From contig CM038464.1 of NCBI GenBank assembly GCA_021464415.1, positions 57,525,328 to 57,589,327 on the forward strand: DNA of 64,000 nucleotides, given 5' to 3'. Source of the DNA: Lonicera japonica (lineage: Eukaryota > Streptophyta > Magnoliopsida > Dipsacales > Caprifoliaceae). The notes below the pieces were generated by a model that was not told the origin of the DNA, made no database searches, and saw nothing but the letters and a program-made list of their open reading frames with translations. The translations under genes and the position numbers were made by a program. Below, piece after piece: positions 19,571 through 31,197 of this stretch (its first letter is position 1; each line of letters starts with the position of its first letter).

Positions 19571-22151
19571 ATGGGAGGGAAATATGCTTTGATCACTGAT
19601 GTTGAAAAGTCGGAATTCCAAAGAGCTTACATCCTTAATGGAATTTCTTGGAGAGAACGCGAATCTCACGAAGATGCTTTCTAAGATATAGAACTGGGTT
19701 TACCCCCAACTCATAAAGAATACCTTATTTACACATCCTTCTTTAAAGTTGCTGGTTTAAGAATTCCTTTAGATCCTTTACTGGTAGATTTTTTGATAAA
19801 TACCCGCTTCCATTTATGTCAAATAACCCCAAATGTGCTTAGGATTATTCTAGGCACGTCTGAATTGAATAGGTGTCCTAAGTTTAATCTGGGTCTGAAA
19901 GAAATAAAATATTGTTACCTTCTAGTCGAGTCTGAAGGTAAATGGAATTTGAGAGTTAGGCCCCATTCTCCTTCCTTTGTTGAAGGGCTAGGTTCATTTA
20001 GCAAAGGAATGTTTGAAGATGTAGTTCTTCTGACTGGAAGTCTTGAATTTGACCCAATTAACAAAAGCATACCTAGGCATTTCAGCTCACCTGGTTTGCA
20101 ACTTTATTCATCATGAGATTCTTTCTTGTCTATCAACTTTTTGATGTTTTGTTTTGATCAATTTTTTATTTTACAGTTGTTGGAGCAAAAAGTTATTTCA
20201 GTAAACCACTCCTTGACGAGCTCAACCTTGATCATTTGAATGCTGCAATTAATTATGATGGACCCAACGATGCAGGGCCTTCTCATCATCCAAGATCGGC
20301 TCACGTTCTCTTGAATTATACTCCCTTATATACCATTTTCTTAATCGCAGTAATATCGTTAAGTGGGTTGGTCCTCCCCTTTTGGATAAAGACAAGTATA
20401 ATTTTTTTAGAGATTACGGCATAATCAATTCTTGGGTAACCCTTAAAATTGAGGGAATTCAGCAACGTCTTCTAGCTAGAGAATCCCCAAACTTAGAATT
20501 TCCCGAATTTCTGGTTTCTAAGGAAAGAGAGGCAAAAGTAAGAAAAAAGGTAAGAGACCTTCTATTGAAGTAATTTCTGATCCCCCAATCGATCTTTCTC
20601 TATTATAGACTGAGAATACTAAAGGGGTTTCTATTGTCGAACCAAGCACTGCTATTCCAATTTTAAGGAGACGAGGTGAGACAATACCAATTTCTGCCGA
20701 GGAGACTGAGAAGCAAATTCCTGTAGTTGATGTATCTGCCGAAGAAAGCTTTGAAGAGGTCGTAGAATCTCCACTAAAGAGAAAACCTAGGAGAGAACAG
20801 TCTATCTCCTTTGATCAATTTGAATATTCAAATACAAACATGGCTTATCGACGAAGTGTTTTCGATTCTTTGAACACCCAACTTTACAAAGATAGGGCCT
20901 CAACTCCGACACTCTCTACTCGAACTGACATTAATGCTTCTGGGAGTTTGAAAACTCCTCCTAGAAAGAAGAGGAAATTGATTCGCAAAAAAACCCCTCA
21001 TGTTGAAGTTATGGATCCCATTGTGGAGGAGGATACTCCTGAAGCTGTTAGAGATACTAAGGCTTCTGAAAACCTTCATCCTTCACCTAAAACAGAGGCA
21101 CAAGAGTTTGAAGGTGTCGAGCATACAGTCAACTCACCTGTTCATCCTGAGGTGACTGAGACAGAGGAAGGTAAACTTTTTGAGGAACCTCTTCCTGAAG
21201 AATTTGTTGTTAGGCCTCAAATTTCTCACGATAAAATGCCGATTAACATTAAAGACTCCGCTCTATCCAGCAAAAAAGTTGCTCATGCTTTGGCAATAGC
21301 CATGATCTTGCCTGAGGATGGCAAGAATCTGAAGTCTGTTCCTACCTCTGAGCTTGCATACAGAGGTTTCCAGTGCCAAGTTGGTGTAAGTTTCTTTCAA
21401 TCTCTCTTTATTGAATATTATGTTTGCAATAATTTTATGATTGCCTTTTGCTTCTTGTAGGCAAACCAATACTTCTTTGAGCTGTTGCCCGGCTATAAAC
21501 AAGCCAAGAATGATCACAAGGCGAAAGTGGCTAGGCTCAAGAAAGAAACTTTTGAGGCTAAAAAAGAAGCTAATGAAGCCAAGACTGAAGTTGTTGACAT
21601 CAGAGATCAAATTTCTTCTCTTCGAGCGGAACATAGCACCATGAATAAATCAGCCGAAGAAAATAGGACCAAACTGGAAGGCCAAATACAAACCCTTTTA
21701 TGCTTAGATCGCCGAACTTCAAAATTCTCTTAAACTGGCTCAAAATAACAAAGCCCAAGCTGTAACTAAAGCCCAAGAATAAGAGAAGAGGGCAGCAGAA
21801 GCAAAAATTGTGGAGCTCAAATCTCGCTATTTTAAAGAGTTAACCAATGCCGAGATGACAGGATATAATGAGGCCTCAGATGAAGCATAAACTCAAATTA
21901 TAAAGATCATGGACATGATTTACAAAGCCGTTTATGAATCTGGCTTGTTCGCTGCTGGGATTGTCAAGGGCGACGAGCTTTTTGATAAAACAGTGCTTTG
22001 TCCTCCCAATTTATTTGCTCAGCCTCCTCCAGTTTCTGGAGGGGAGCAAGAAGATGATACCGCTGTCGAGGATGATGAAAATACCCAAGTTGAAACTCGA
22101 TCATCTCATTTTTGTTATTTCTTTTCACTCTTTATTTTGTTACAACTTATG
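19571..22151 (+). pseudogene. Antisense coiled-coil gene of element 3 (gypsy-type putative transposase family-like)
   Basis: A four-exon gene running opposite to gag-pol. Exon 1 (19571-20093) starts MGGKYALITD and contains FFKVAGLRIPLDPLLVDFL and QITPNVLRIILG, resembling the N-terminal domain of the plant family annotated as putative gypsy-type transposase (LPLHPF, Q-x-x-PNAWRIL). Introns are 20094-20176 and 20550-20608; exon 3 (20609-21385) is acidic and low-complexity, and exon 4 (from 21461) is a coiled coil rich in Lys, Glu and Ala. Inactivating changes: stop at 19682, frameshift near 20330, frameshift near 21700, stops near 21781 and 21887. Its start lies 120 bp from the truncated LTR. 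The biochemical role of this family is unknown. Family assignment is from motif pattern only. Confidence 0.62.
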
Positions 22152-22649
22152 TAATTCTTCAATATTAATGAAATCCATTTGCCGAGTATAACTCTTCTTT
22201 GAAATCCATTTGCCGAGTATAACTCTTCTTTTGCACGTCATGTCTTAGTCTATTATATGTTTGCCCCCCAGTTGACCACGTGGCTTCCTAGAAACTGGCC
22301 AATTGTCAATTGATGGAAAATCGGTTATCTATCTTATGCGATTCTTCGAATGAAGAGAACAATAAATTGCCAATGTCTTTTCATATTCCAGTATATTCAT
22401 TGCACAATAAATTGTCAATGTTTTTTCATATTCCAGTCTATTCATTGCACAGGGATTCGTGATCTCTTGTTCAACTCATATATCCCATGTATATATAAAT
22501 CACACTTCTCTTTATTTCATTATCTCAAGCTTTGAAAGAAAAAATATCGGTATTCCCATTATATTTTAAAGGCTAACCTGAATGATGAGTCTATATCCGA
22601 TGCTGCCTCTCCTTCCACCGAAAGAGTGGATACAACAGAAGTGGCCAAC

Positions 22650-22796
22650 ATGTTAAAAGCCTTTCTTTGTCTCAAGAGGAAACACCGTCGTCTGAAAAGA
22701 AGCTATGACCGTTATGCAGGTCATTTTCTCTGCCTGAAAGAGCGGTATTCCGGCGCGGTTGCCAAGCGTAATAGGCTCCTTGAAGAAGGGTTTTGA
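22650..22796 (+). CDS. Small basic open frame, 48 aa, unknown
   Basis: From ATG at 22650 the frame MLKAFLCLKRKHRR ... RLLEEGF runs to TGA at 22794-22796. The open frame extends upstream without ATG (ISDAASPSTERVDTTEVAN), so it could be an exon of the antisense gene. It is Lys/Arg-rich and helix-like with two similar LCLK-x-R segments (FLCLKRKHRRLKRSY and FLCLKERYSGAV). I recognise no family. Confidence 0.3.
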   Translation: MLKAFLCLKRKHRRLKRSYDRYAGHFLCLKERYSGAVAKRNRLLEEGF

Positions 22797-23049
22797 TTTT
22801 TTTTTCTTGCATCTTTTTTTTTGTTTTTACTAGGCCACGAAACCCCACTACATGTAATTGTCTCTTAAATCAACGAAGAACAATTTTTGTAGATATTTTT
22901 TATTATACCAATTCTTTGATTAGTTATAATAAAAAATTTCTTTGCCATATCGCATAGATAATTTAACTAGTCAATTTGGAATATAGCCGAGTTTAAACAA
23001 GTTTGCACCGTTTAATTGCTTTATTTGATAAAAGCTTTACTTAACTCTT

Positions 23050-23330
23050 GTTGCCTTGGCCGAGGAAGGTCTTACACATTTGCATGTTGTTTCCTTGGCT
23101 GAGCAAGGTCTTACACTTTTCAATTTTGTTGCCTTGACTGAGTAGGGTCTTACACATTTTCATTCTTGTTGCCTTGGCTAAGCAAGGTCTTACACGTTTG
23201 CTTTTCGTTAAGAAGGTCTTAAATTAAATTTTATGCCTTGCTCTAGAAGGTTTTATACATTTGCATTTTGTTGCCTTAACTGAGCAAGGTCTTATGTATT
23301 TGCCTCCCATAAAGAAGGTCTTTTGATGAA
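23050..23330. repeat. Diverged 40-60-bp tandem repeats
   Basis: Seven imperfect copies containing TTGCCTTGGCTGAGCAAGGTCTTACAC, each with a CCTTG ... CAAGG inverted repeat, spaced about 40-60 bp. This is the same slot (between pol and 3' LTR) that holds hairpin arrays in elements 1 and 2, but it is short and decayed. Confidence 0.7.
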
Positions 23331-23599
23331 ACAATTTAAATTCAGATTGGCGAATTATTTTTGTCCCATTACTTCAAAATCATCTTATACAAAAGTATCC
23401 AGTTCTTGGATTTACAATCAATGATAATACATTCTCAAATTGGCTACATTCCAAGGATTTTGGATTGGTTGACCTTTCATGTCTTGCAAATGATAGGATC
23501 CGGTTCCTCTGGCCGAAGTGACCACAATTCTGCTAAATCTTCCCATGGCTAGGTTTGACTGTCGTGCCAAGTACCTTCCTTAGAACCAATTCTCCAACT

Positions 23600-24560
23600 T
23601 TGAATTCTCTTGATTTCGTATTAGCTTTGTATTGCCTAGCCAGAGTATTTTGATAACTTTGCCAAATGAATTACAGCTGCTTCCCTTTTAGATTCGGCCA
23701 AATCCAATGCTTCCTCCAATGCTTGATCATTGTTTCCATTTTCAACCTGTGCCGTTCTCAAAGCGGGTAAGCCGACTTCCAAAGGGATGATTGCCTCCTT
23801 TCTATAAGTCAAAGAATAAGGAGTATCTCCAGTTGATTGGTGTGGGGTTGTACAAAAAGCCTAGACTACCGAGTGCAATTCTTGTGCCCATTTTCCTTTC
23901 TTTTCTTTCAGCCTCTTTTTCAAACCATCTAAGATGATTTTATTTGACGCCTCAGCTAGCCCATTGCCCTAGGGATAAGCAACACTATAAAATTGTTGCT
24001 TGATCCCATAAGTATTACAGAACTCTTCAATCTTTTGATTCTTGAATTGCGTCCCATTATCAGATATCAACACTCTAGGGATGCCAAATCTTGTGACAAT
24101 GTTTTTCCACAAAAACTTTTAACATTGGATTCGGCTATATTCATTAGTGGAATCGCCTCTATTCACTTCGAGAAATAATTTGTACCGACCAAAAGGAATT
24201 TTTTATTGCCTGGTGCCCAAGGAAAATGACCCATAATATCCAGCCCCCACATAGCGAACGGCCAAGGGCTGATGATGGAATGGAGGGCTGTAGCATGTTG
24301 ATGGACCAATAGCCCTGAGATCTAGCTCTGTGCGCCAGAGATCAGCCGCCTGTATGACTGCCGCAACTTCCCTCATGCAATTCAAAAAGAACATTCTACA
24401 CCAGCTTTGGATGAACACATCTGAGATAAGGTCCCAAAAAAGATCTTTTATACAACTTTTGCTTGGCAGACAACCAATATCTACTGGCTTGGGCTTTAAC
24501 TCAGTAAGACTCGTTATTGTCATCTGGCAGTGACCCATTCCTTAGGTGGTTGATGATTAG
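23600..24560 (-). pseudogene. Integrase of element 3, fragmented
   Basis: Read on the minus strand in several frames: a core beginning SPWPFA-x-WGLDIMGHFP (first catalytic Asp in GLDI), then LISDNGTQF (second Asp) and an equivalent of the GLAEASNK segment carrying the catalytic Glu, followed by TPYSLTYRKEAIIPLE. Premature stops are visible, for example in TNYFSK-stop and YP-stop. The order is as expected downstream of RNase H. The enzyme inserts the element DNA into chromosomes in intact relatives; this copy cannot. Confidence 0.7.
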
Positions 24561-24566
24561 ATCCAT

Positions 24567-24840
24567 CTAACTAACACCTAAGTTAACTTCAATGTTGAAC
24601 ACGATTGGTTGCCCAATAATCTCTATACGCGGCCTCTGCACAAATTCCACCTCCACTGTTCGCGTTAGTTCGGAATCTACTGCCGAAGCCAAAGTTGCTA
24701 AAGCATCTACGTGTGAATTATTTGTTCTATGGAATCTCTCAATGTACGCCGAATGAAACTCCTTCATCATTTTTTGAGCCAACTTTATATAAGTTGCTAT
24801 TTGCTTGTTCTTTGCTGCATATTCGCCAGTTAACTGGTTT
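24567..24840 (-). pseudogene. C-terminal part of second RNase H of element 3
   Basis: The frame VANQLTGEYAAKN ... HVDALATLASAV is the C-terminal half of the plant Tat archaeal-type RNase H, including the DALA motif with the last catalytic Asp. It is cut off from its N-terminal half (26086-26838) by the solo LTR at 24846-26081. Confidence 0.8.
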
Positions 24841-24845
24841 GCAAC

Positions 24846-26081
24846 TGTGAACACCCCAATCCACGACTCTCGTGCGAACTCTGTTTTTCTTAAAACAAGC
24901 ATCTTACATCAAGTGTTGAGTCATCATGCAAATAGAAGACCGTTAGGAAAGACTCCATTTCCGGCCGCGTTGGGAGTCTGATATAACCTTTGTTGCCTCT
25001 TCGCTTACTAGGGACGGGGATCGACCTGCCAGCCCCCAGCCGTACGGCTACCTGCCAGCCGTACGGTTGGCACCCTAGCCGCACGCCCCAACCGCACGCG
25101 CCAGCCGCACGCCACTAGCCGCACGCCCCAACCGCACGCCCCAGCTGCATGCCCTGCGGCTACCCCTAACCGCACGCTACCAGCCGCACGCCCTGCGGCT
25201 ACCCCCTGCGATTGGCCTCTTTTGGAGCGTTTTTGGCAAAATTTTTGCTATAAATAGGACCCTTGGGCTCTCATTTAGGGACATCAACACTCAATAGTGT
25301 CTTTAGCAAGTAGAAACTCTGTCAGAATTATCAAAGAGTCATTTTAAAGAAATTCTGAGAGAGAATTTCTAGAGAGAGAAATCTAGAAAGAGAAAGTTCT
25401 AGAGAGAGAAAGGAGCAATCAATGCAAGGTTCTTATTTCTTCTTCAAGGGCATCAGGTATATTTTCTACAACCCTCCTTAATTTCAATACTGCATTTAAT
25501 TTCACTTTTAATACAGAAAATTAGATAACTTGCAAAGAAGTCCACTATTTTCTAAACTAGTCCATTCTAAAGTTTTACAAGAAATCTAAAAATCCGTTTT
25601 GACACGTTTTCAAAACAAACCAAAAATACAAAAACAGTTTCCAAAAGAAAGGAACTACGAGACTCTGATTTCATTCTACGAATGAATACGTAGGCGCTCG
25701 CAAAGCTCGAGTCTGATTTCAAAATATTGTTTTAAATTGAATTTATCTAGAAAGGAATATTCTGAAAACTATTCAAACTACTTGCAAGGTATCTAAAATA
25801 GGAATTAAATACATGATCCATTAAGAGACCGAAAGGGCGAATTGGGTGCCTAACACCTTCCCAATTCGTAACGTAGTTCCCGAACCCTAGCAAAGTAATT
25901 TTTCAATGAATCTCTGGTTTTAAATGTATGAAAGATAATTCACTTTCGAATTGTCCTTCGTACGATCTTTTGTTTGTTTTCTTGTAAAACAAACTGGCGA
26001 CTCTACAAAACACGTTTTTTTAAAGAAAACCGAGAACGAGGACTTTCTCCGCCTCTCGGGTCGCGGGCCCGGATTCTCACA
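24846..26081 (+). mobile_element. Solo LTR of element 2 family, nested in element 3
   Basis: A 1236-bp LTR starting TGTGAACACCCC and ending GGATTCTCACA, flanked by perfect 5-bp duplications GCAAC at 24841-24845 and 26082-26086. It belongs to the same family as the LTRs of element 2 (39024-40354 and 62680-63981), which are in the opposite orientation. It has the CpG palindrome array at about 25021-25215, a TATA box (CTATAAATAG, 25248-25257), the conserved block at 25824-25886 and the TGGCGACTCT motif at 25995-26004. There is no internal element sequence, so it arose by recombination between two LTRs after insertion. Confidence 0.95.
25021..25215. promoter_or_regulatory. CpG palindrome array in solo LTR
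   Basis: AGCCGTACGGCTAC, CAGCCGTACGGTTGG and about ten AGCCGCACGCC or AACCGCACGCC units lie directly upstream of the TATA box at 25248. They are the same motif family as in the LTRs and antisense-gene promoters of element 2. Confidence 0.88.
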
Positions 26082-26085
26082 GCAA

Positions 26086-26838
26086 CTAATTGAGAATCAC
26101 AATTAATACTAAATCTTGAATTCCCAGTTGCATGGCCTTTTTCATACCTAATATCAAGGCTTCGTACTTGACCTCGTTGTTGCTTACTTTAAAACCCAAC
26201 CGAATTGCATGTTCAATGATCCATCCTTCAGGAGTTTTGCATATAATGCCTACACCAAAGCCACCAGTTGTTAATGACTCGTCGATACACAAAAGCCAAG
26301 AAACTGGATTTTTTGTGGTTACAGACTCTATGATCGGCTCAGCTTGTCCAGATTCAGTCATTTCGATATCATTATTTTGCCCCCCAGCTGGGGCAAGTAA
26401 TTGGTTTCTTGTAGCAGCTTCAACATTCCCTGTGAACTCAGCAATAAAATCAGTAGGTACTTTCCCTTTAATAGCCATCCTCAGCATGTATTCAATATGG
26501 AATCTTCCGAGCTCAACAGACCATTTCTCCATTCGGCCGGATAAATCAGTTTTTTTGAGAGTTGCCTTAGTTGGACTGTTAGTGAGCACTTTGATTGGAT
26601 GGGTGTCGAAATAATGCCTCAGTTTCCTGGATGCTATGATTAGTGCTAATATAAGTTTTTTCAGAGGCAAATAGTTCAATTCTGGTCCTATCAAACAATT
26701 ACTTGTAAAATACACGGACTTTTGTACATTGTCATGCTTTCTAATTAAGGCCGAACTTACTGCCCAATCAGAAGAAGCTAAATATATATAAAGTTGCTCA
26801 TGGGGATCAGAAATAAATATCTGTGGTGGGCTGTTCAA
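26086..26838 (-). pseudogene. Reverse transcriptase end and RNase H domains of element 3
   Basis: The frame covers the RT-associated RNase H (ASSDWAVSSALIRKHD, then KLRHYFDTHPIKVLT and MEKWSVELGRFHIEY) and the start of a second, archaeal-type RNase H (WLLCIDESLTTGGFGVGII, NNEVKYEALILGMKKAM). Two successive RNase H domains are a hallmark of the Tat lineage. The first catalytic motif of the second domain reads CIDES rather than the usual DGA/DGS, suggesting decay. The frame is interrupted by the solo LTR at 26081. Confidence 0.85.
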
Positions 26839-27061
26839 GTATCATTTAAACTCATCGAGAGCTTAATCACATTCCGAGGTCCATATAAATTTTTTTTCTT
26901 TTCAAAGATTTAAACAGAGGCATGCATTTATCAAAACACTTCGAAATAAATCGATTCAAAACAGCAACCATACTCGTGAGTTTTTACAACTCGTTTAGGT
27001 TGGTCGGCTTCTGAATGTTGATGATTGCTTGAACATTTTCTGGATTGGTCTCAATTCCTCG

Positions 27062-27832
27062 TTAATTGATCAAAAAACCCAAGAACTTGCCGGAGCTGGC
27101 CCCAAATGTACATTTTGCAGCGTTCAGCTTCATCCTATAGTGTCTTAGAATTTCAAAAGTCTTGCCCAAATCTCCGATATGATCGGCTGCCTGCTTTCTT
27201 TTTACTAGCATGTCGTCTACATAGACTTCCATAGATTTGCCGATTTCCTTTTGGAACATTTTCGTAACCAATCGCTGGTATGTGGCCCTTTCATTTTTGA
27301 GGCCGAAAGGCATGACTTTGTAACAATACAACCCCATTATGGTAATCAAAGTAGTTGACTCCTGGTCTAGCCCAAACAACGGAATCTGATGGTACCCCAA
27401 ATACGCATCAGGGAAACTAAATCTCTAATAACTGGCGGCCGAGTCGACGAGCTGATCAATTCTAGGCATAGGAAAACTGTCTTTTGGGCAAGCTTTATTC
27501 AAATTAGTGAAGTCAATACACACCCTCCATTTACCATTCTTTTTTTTTACGACCACAGGATTAGAAATCCATTTTGGGAAATCAGCCTCTCATATAGTAC
27601 CAGCTTTAAGCAACTTTTGAACCTCCTTTTCTATAGCCATAGCTTTTTCAGGGGATGCTCGACGCGGCTTTTGTTTAATCGGCTTGAAGGCTGGGTTTAT
27701 ATGCAACTTGTGGCACATCACATCTGCTGGTATTCCTGGTATGTCGTAAGGTTGCCAGGCAAACACATCAACATTCTTTTTCAAGAATTTGGTAAGATCT
27801 TGCTTTTCTTTGGCTGTCAGACTGCTACCCAT
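27062..27832 (-). pseudogene. Reverse transcriptase of element 3
   Basis: Two frames: 27832-27590 holds the segment before RT (MGSSLTAKEKQDLTKFL, DVFAWQPYDIPGIP, RRASPEKAMAIEKEVQKLL) and 27400-27062 holds the RT core with GLYCYKVMPFGLKN, ATYQR, VYVDDMLVK (the YVDD catalytic box) and KCTFGASSGKFLGF. The intervening part with the VDYR-type motif is frameshifted. Confidence 0.85.
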
Positions 27833-28058
27833 CAGGAAGTATTTATCTTTATCATCTGAACCTTTTACTGCAAGGACTTGAATTAGGTCTTCGAATACCT
27901 TTTATTCTGGTCCCCCTGGCCCCACCATCTATGGGGGCACCGTTCTTTGATTGCTATTGTTTATGTTCCTTGCCCTTCCTCTGATTTGAGGGCTCGGGCA
28001 CATCACCTTCTTGAACTGTTTCTTAATTACTTTGCTCGTGTAACTTTATTTGTTCAAC

Positions 28059-28493
28059 TTAGGCTGTTCCTTTTGTTTCCAATAACAATCCTCCAACCAT
28101 AGAGACCCTATTAGGAGTAGGAAACTTCAACTCCTGATGAAAATGTGAGGCTACTGCTCTCATTTCCCCAAGCCAATTTCGACCAAGCAGAGCATTGTAT
28201 GGAGATTCGATATTCATTACGAAAAAATCTGTTACCACCACCATTTCTCCAATTCGAACTAGAACACTAACAATACAAATTGGCCAAATTGCATCACCAC
28301 TGAAGCTGTAAATCGGAGAATCTACTTGCCGAATATACTTGCTCAAAATAAACGGTTTTAACTCATTGTAGACTTTCAGGTACATTACTTCAGAAGAGCT
28401 CCCTGGATCAATTAAAACTCGTTTGACATCAAAGTTGCAGATATTCGCCATTATAACCAGTGCATCATTATGGGGAACGTCCACTCCTTCCAA
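28059..28493 (-). pseudogene. Aspartic protease of element 3
   Basis: RVLIDPGSSSEVMY is the Tat-type retropepsin active site region (D-x-GSS), followed by NALLGRNWLGEMRAVAS, the second conserved protease motif. The active site Gly-Ser context is kept, with Pro in second position. The frame is isolated by stops on both sides. Confidence 0.75.
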
Positions 28494-28790
28494 ATCTTAT
28501 TCTAAAAAAGACAACTGATACACTAAATTATTCTCCCGATCTCATTTTGGAGGAGCCAATACTGACATGACCTCTTTAACTGGATGAGCCTTCGACCATA
28601 ATTTTGCTCAAGTTAACCTTGCCCGCAAATGGTTTCTGGTTACTTTCGATCTATTGATGATTCCATGAATAACTTCAACCACTCCAACAATAGGTTTAAC
28701 TGTTTGCGTTGAGGTACCCTTTTCATCAGTTGCCTTTGGTAGTTCATTCGACTTTGTTTCATCACGTTTCATATACTTGGCTAGTCGGCC

Positions 28791-30043
28791 TTATTCGACT
28801 AATCCTTCCAAAAATTGCTTCAAAGTCCTGCAGGTTTCTGTCATGTGCCCATAGTTCTTATGATAAGAACATTTAAGTATGGAGTTCCGCATCTTACGGT
28901 CGCCGAATATAGGCCTTGGCCATCTAAAGAATTCTTCATTTTTGATCTCCTGCATGATTTTGTGGATCGGTTTATTAAACACCGTATTCACACCTTTGAA
29001 AGCGTTCAATTTCCTATCATCATCACCATTGTCTCTTCGATCGCTATCCCTTTTGAACTTCTTATCTTACCTGCCATTCTTTCGACAACCATTTCCATTT
29101 CTATCTTTATTAAATCCCTGCTGCTTATTCATAGCCTTATCATCATCTTCCACCCTTGAGAATTCATCAACTTGAGCAAGTAAATCATTGAATGTTTTAG
29201 GAGGTCGCGTGTTAAGTCATTGTAAATACCATTGCTATTATACGGCAAACCAAACTTGAAGATGCTTAGGGCAAACCTTGGATCGCAATCCTCAGCCTTT
29301 TGATATAACTCAAAGTACCGCTGAGAGTATTCATGCAGAGTTTCGCCTTCTTTTTTCCTGAGTTGAGTTAGAGCCTCAGGGCCCTTAATCATTCTGCTGT
29401 TTGTAATGAACTGAGCGGTGAATTGCTCGGCCAATTCTCTAAAACTATCAATCTTTGCAGGAGGTAACTTATTAAACCACCTTAATGCAGTGTAACCCAA
29501 ACTGGTTGGGAACATTCTGCACATGAAAGCTTTCTCGCCTCTCCAATAGGCCATCACTTGCTTATAGTGTCTTAAATGATCGGCCATCGTAAATGATGAA
29601 TTTTGGCTGTCCAAATTTCTTCGGAGGTTGTGCATTCTGAATGTATTCAGTAAATGGGGAACCATGATCCTCCCCTAGGCTCTTCTCGCCAATTTTGCAG
29701 TTGACTTTTCATCCTATGTTTTATCGGCCATGGCTGAATGAATTAATTTTCGTAGATCTTTCTCCATCCAATTTTTTAAAGGACTTTCCTTCTCTCCAAC
29801 TACTTGCACTGGCTTAGTCACCTTAGTAAGCTTGTGAACTCCTTTTGCCCCCAATCGTTCAAAAATATTGTGATGTCCTGACCGATTCGGACTAACTTGA
29901 TGTTCCTTTTCATTAGCAACACCTTCATCTAATTTCTTTCTAGAATTAACCTCATCATACTCATCCTTCATGGAAGAGACGATAGTTTTAGCCTCACCCA
30001 CTAAGGCCACTTTGGCTGGCTCTTGAACCATTTTTCCAAGCAT
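28791..30043 (-). pseudogene. Gag of element 3
   Basis: Three frames in order on the minus strand: N-terminal charged region (30043-29714), capsid-type retrotransposon gag domain (29665-29129; AFMCRMFPTSLGYTALRWF, then QFITNSRMIKGPEALTQL and ETLHEYSQRYFELY), and a zinc-knuckle-like segment CSYHKNYGHMTETC (29009-28791). It packages element RNA in intact relatives. Frameshifts separate the pieces. Confidence 0.8.
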
Positions 30044-30454
30044 ATGCTCCTTAAGGAGTTGTTATAGCATCTCATTTTCTTGTCATAACTTAGCCATTTC
30101 AACCGATTCATTTAAGGCAGGAGCATCTTTTTCAAGATAATTCGGATCGTAAAAGTTTTTGGATGGGCACAGTGACCACAGGTCTATTTGTGTTCAGGTT
30201 TAGATTTGGATTTATGACAGGGATTACATTTGGATTATAACCGATCTGATGGCTTCTAGTTAGAACCATTTTTGAACAGTTATCATAAGGGATTTTTCAA
30301 AGGATTTTGAATCAAATAACACAATCGAATGTTACCAACAAAATGAATTATAGAACTTGTAGAACACGCAGGACTACTGTATAAATGAATAACTGTAGAG
30401 ACAAAATAGAGATCCAATTACCTGAAACTGAGAACAAGCTTTTCGTCACAGATT

Positions 30455-30470
30455 CCAACAGACGGCGCCA
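30455..30470 (-). other. Primer binding site of element 3
   Basis: TGGCGCCGTCTGTTGG on the minus strand, two bases inside the 5' LTR. It resembles aspartate-tRNA-type primer sites (TGGCGCCGT...), but the exact tRNA cannot be named from the sequence alone. Confidence 0.7.
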
Positions 30471-30472
30471 AT

Positions 30473-31192
30473 TGTAGGTTGAGTAAATTTGTACCGAATC
30501 CTATAGAGATAGATCCGACCCAAACTGGTAGAGATTGTAATTGGACATAGTTGGATAATCAATCTATAGTTATGGAGATGAGAGTTTTTGTTGTGGGGTA
30601 GGTTCCTCCGGTAGCTATTATTCCCGTCGGTAATACGTCCTCCCTGATTGTGTTGTTTATTAAGCTCTAATGGCTTTTCTCAAAAGTTACAATGATTTTT
30701 CCTCTCTTTCTAAGAAAGATGAACTCCTCTATTCATAGGTCTCCCTCGTAGTACAATAGATCAATTAGGGTATAAAGGGTATCACTCGTGATCCTTGTGA
30801 TCTCAGTTAGTTCCTTCCATGTGAGGGGAGCGTATTTGTTATAACTAACCTTTTGCACTTTACACGTGTCATCTTGTCATTCGATATGTCACTCATTTCA
30901 ATAATGAGCACTTATCATGCTTTATTATCATAGGTGTAACTGTCTTATTGGTTAGCACACTCATATCGGCATTTCTGCTATGTGTAGCCTTGAAACCTAA
31001 CTTGAGTCGATCATTCTTCACTCAGCGCTCGATTACCCTTTACTCGGTGCTCTATCACTGTTTATTTGGCGCATATCCTGTATTTCCCCCACGTTGTTGG
31101 GCCGTATTCATAACCCATTTTATCCTTTACAATAATTGGGCTTTGCCTTGCCCATTCGGCCCACACAAGGGTACAAAAATTATGCCCCCACA
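30473..31192 (-). mobile_element. 5' LTR of element 3
   Basis: A 720-bp LTR running TGTAGG ... CCCACA on the plus strand. It is full length, unlike the partner at 18787-19450. It ends next to ACAAC, the target duplication that abuts the aminotransferase exon fragment. Confidence 0.88.
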
Positions 31193-31197
31193 ACAAC

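Larger units (their letters stand above)
22160..23590. other. Noncoding spacer of element 3 between antisense gene and integrase
   Basis: The region holds a direct duplication (GAAATCCATTTGCCGAGTATAACTC-type unit twice, 22169-22228), a second short duplication around 22360-22450, a small reading frame at 22650-22796 and a repeat cluster at 23050-23330. The remainder is AT-rich and shows no gene. Confidence 0.6.
18787..31192 (-). mobile_element. Tat-type Ty3/gypsy element 3 with antisense gene, inserted in aminotransferase exon
   Basis: A 12.4-kb element read on the minus strand: 5' LTR 30473-31192, PBS, gag, protease, reverse transcriptase, dual RNase H, integrase, a noncoding repeat region, an antisense gene on the plus strand, and a truncated 3' LTR 18787-19450. 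The flanks GCAAC (18782-18786) and ACAAC (31193-31197) form a 5-bp target duplication with one mismatch. Joining the flanks with one copy of it restores the aminotransferase reading frame. The element is decayed (stops and frameshifts in all genes) and carries a solo LTR at 24846-26081. Confidence 0.88.
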
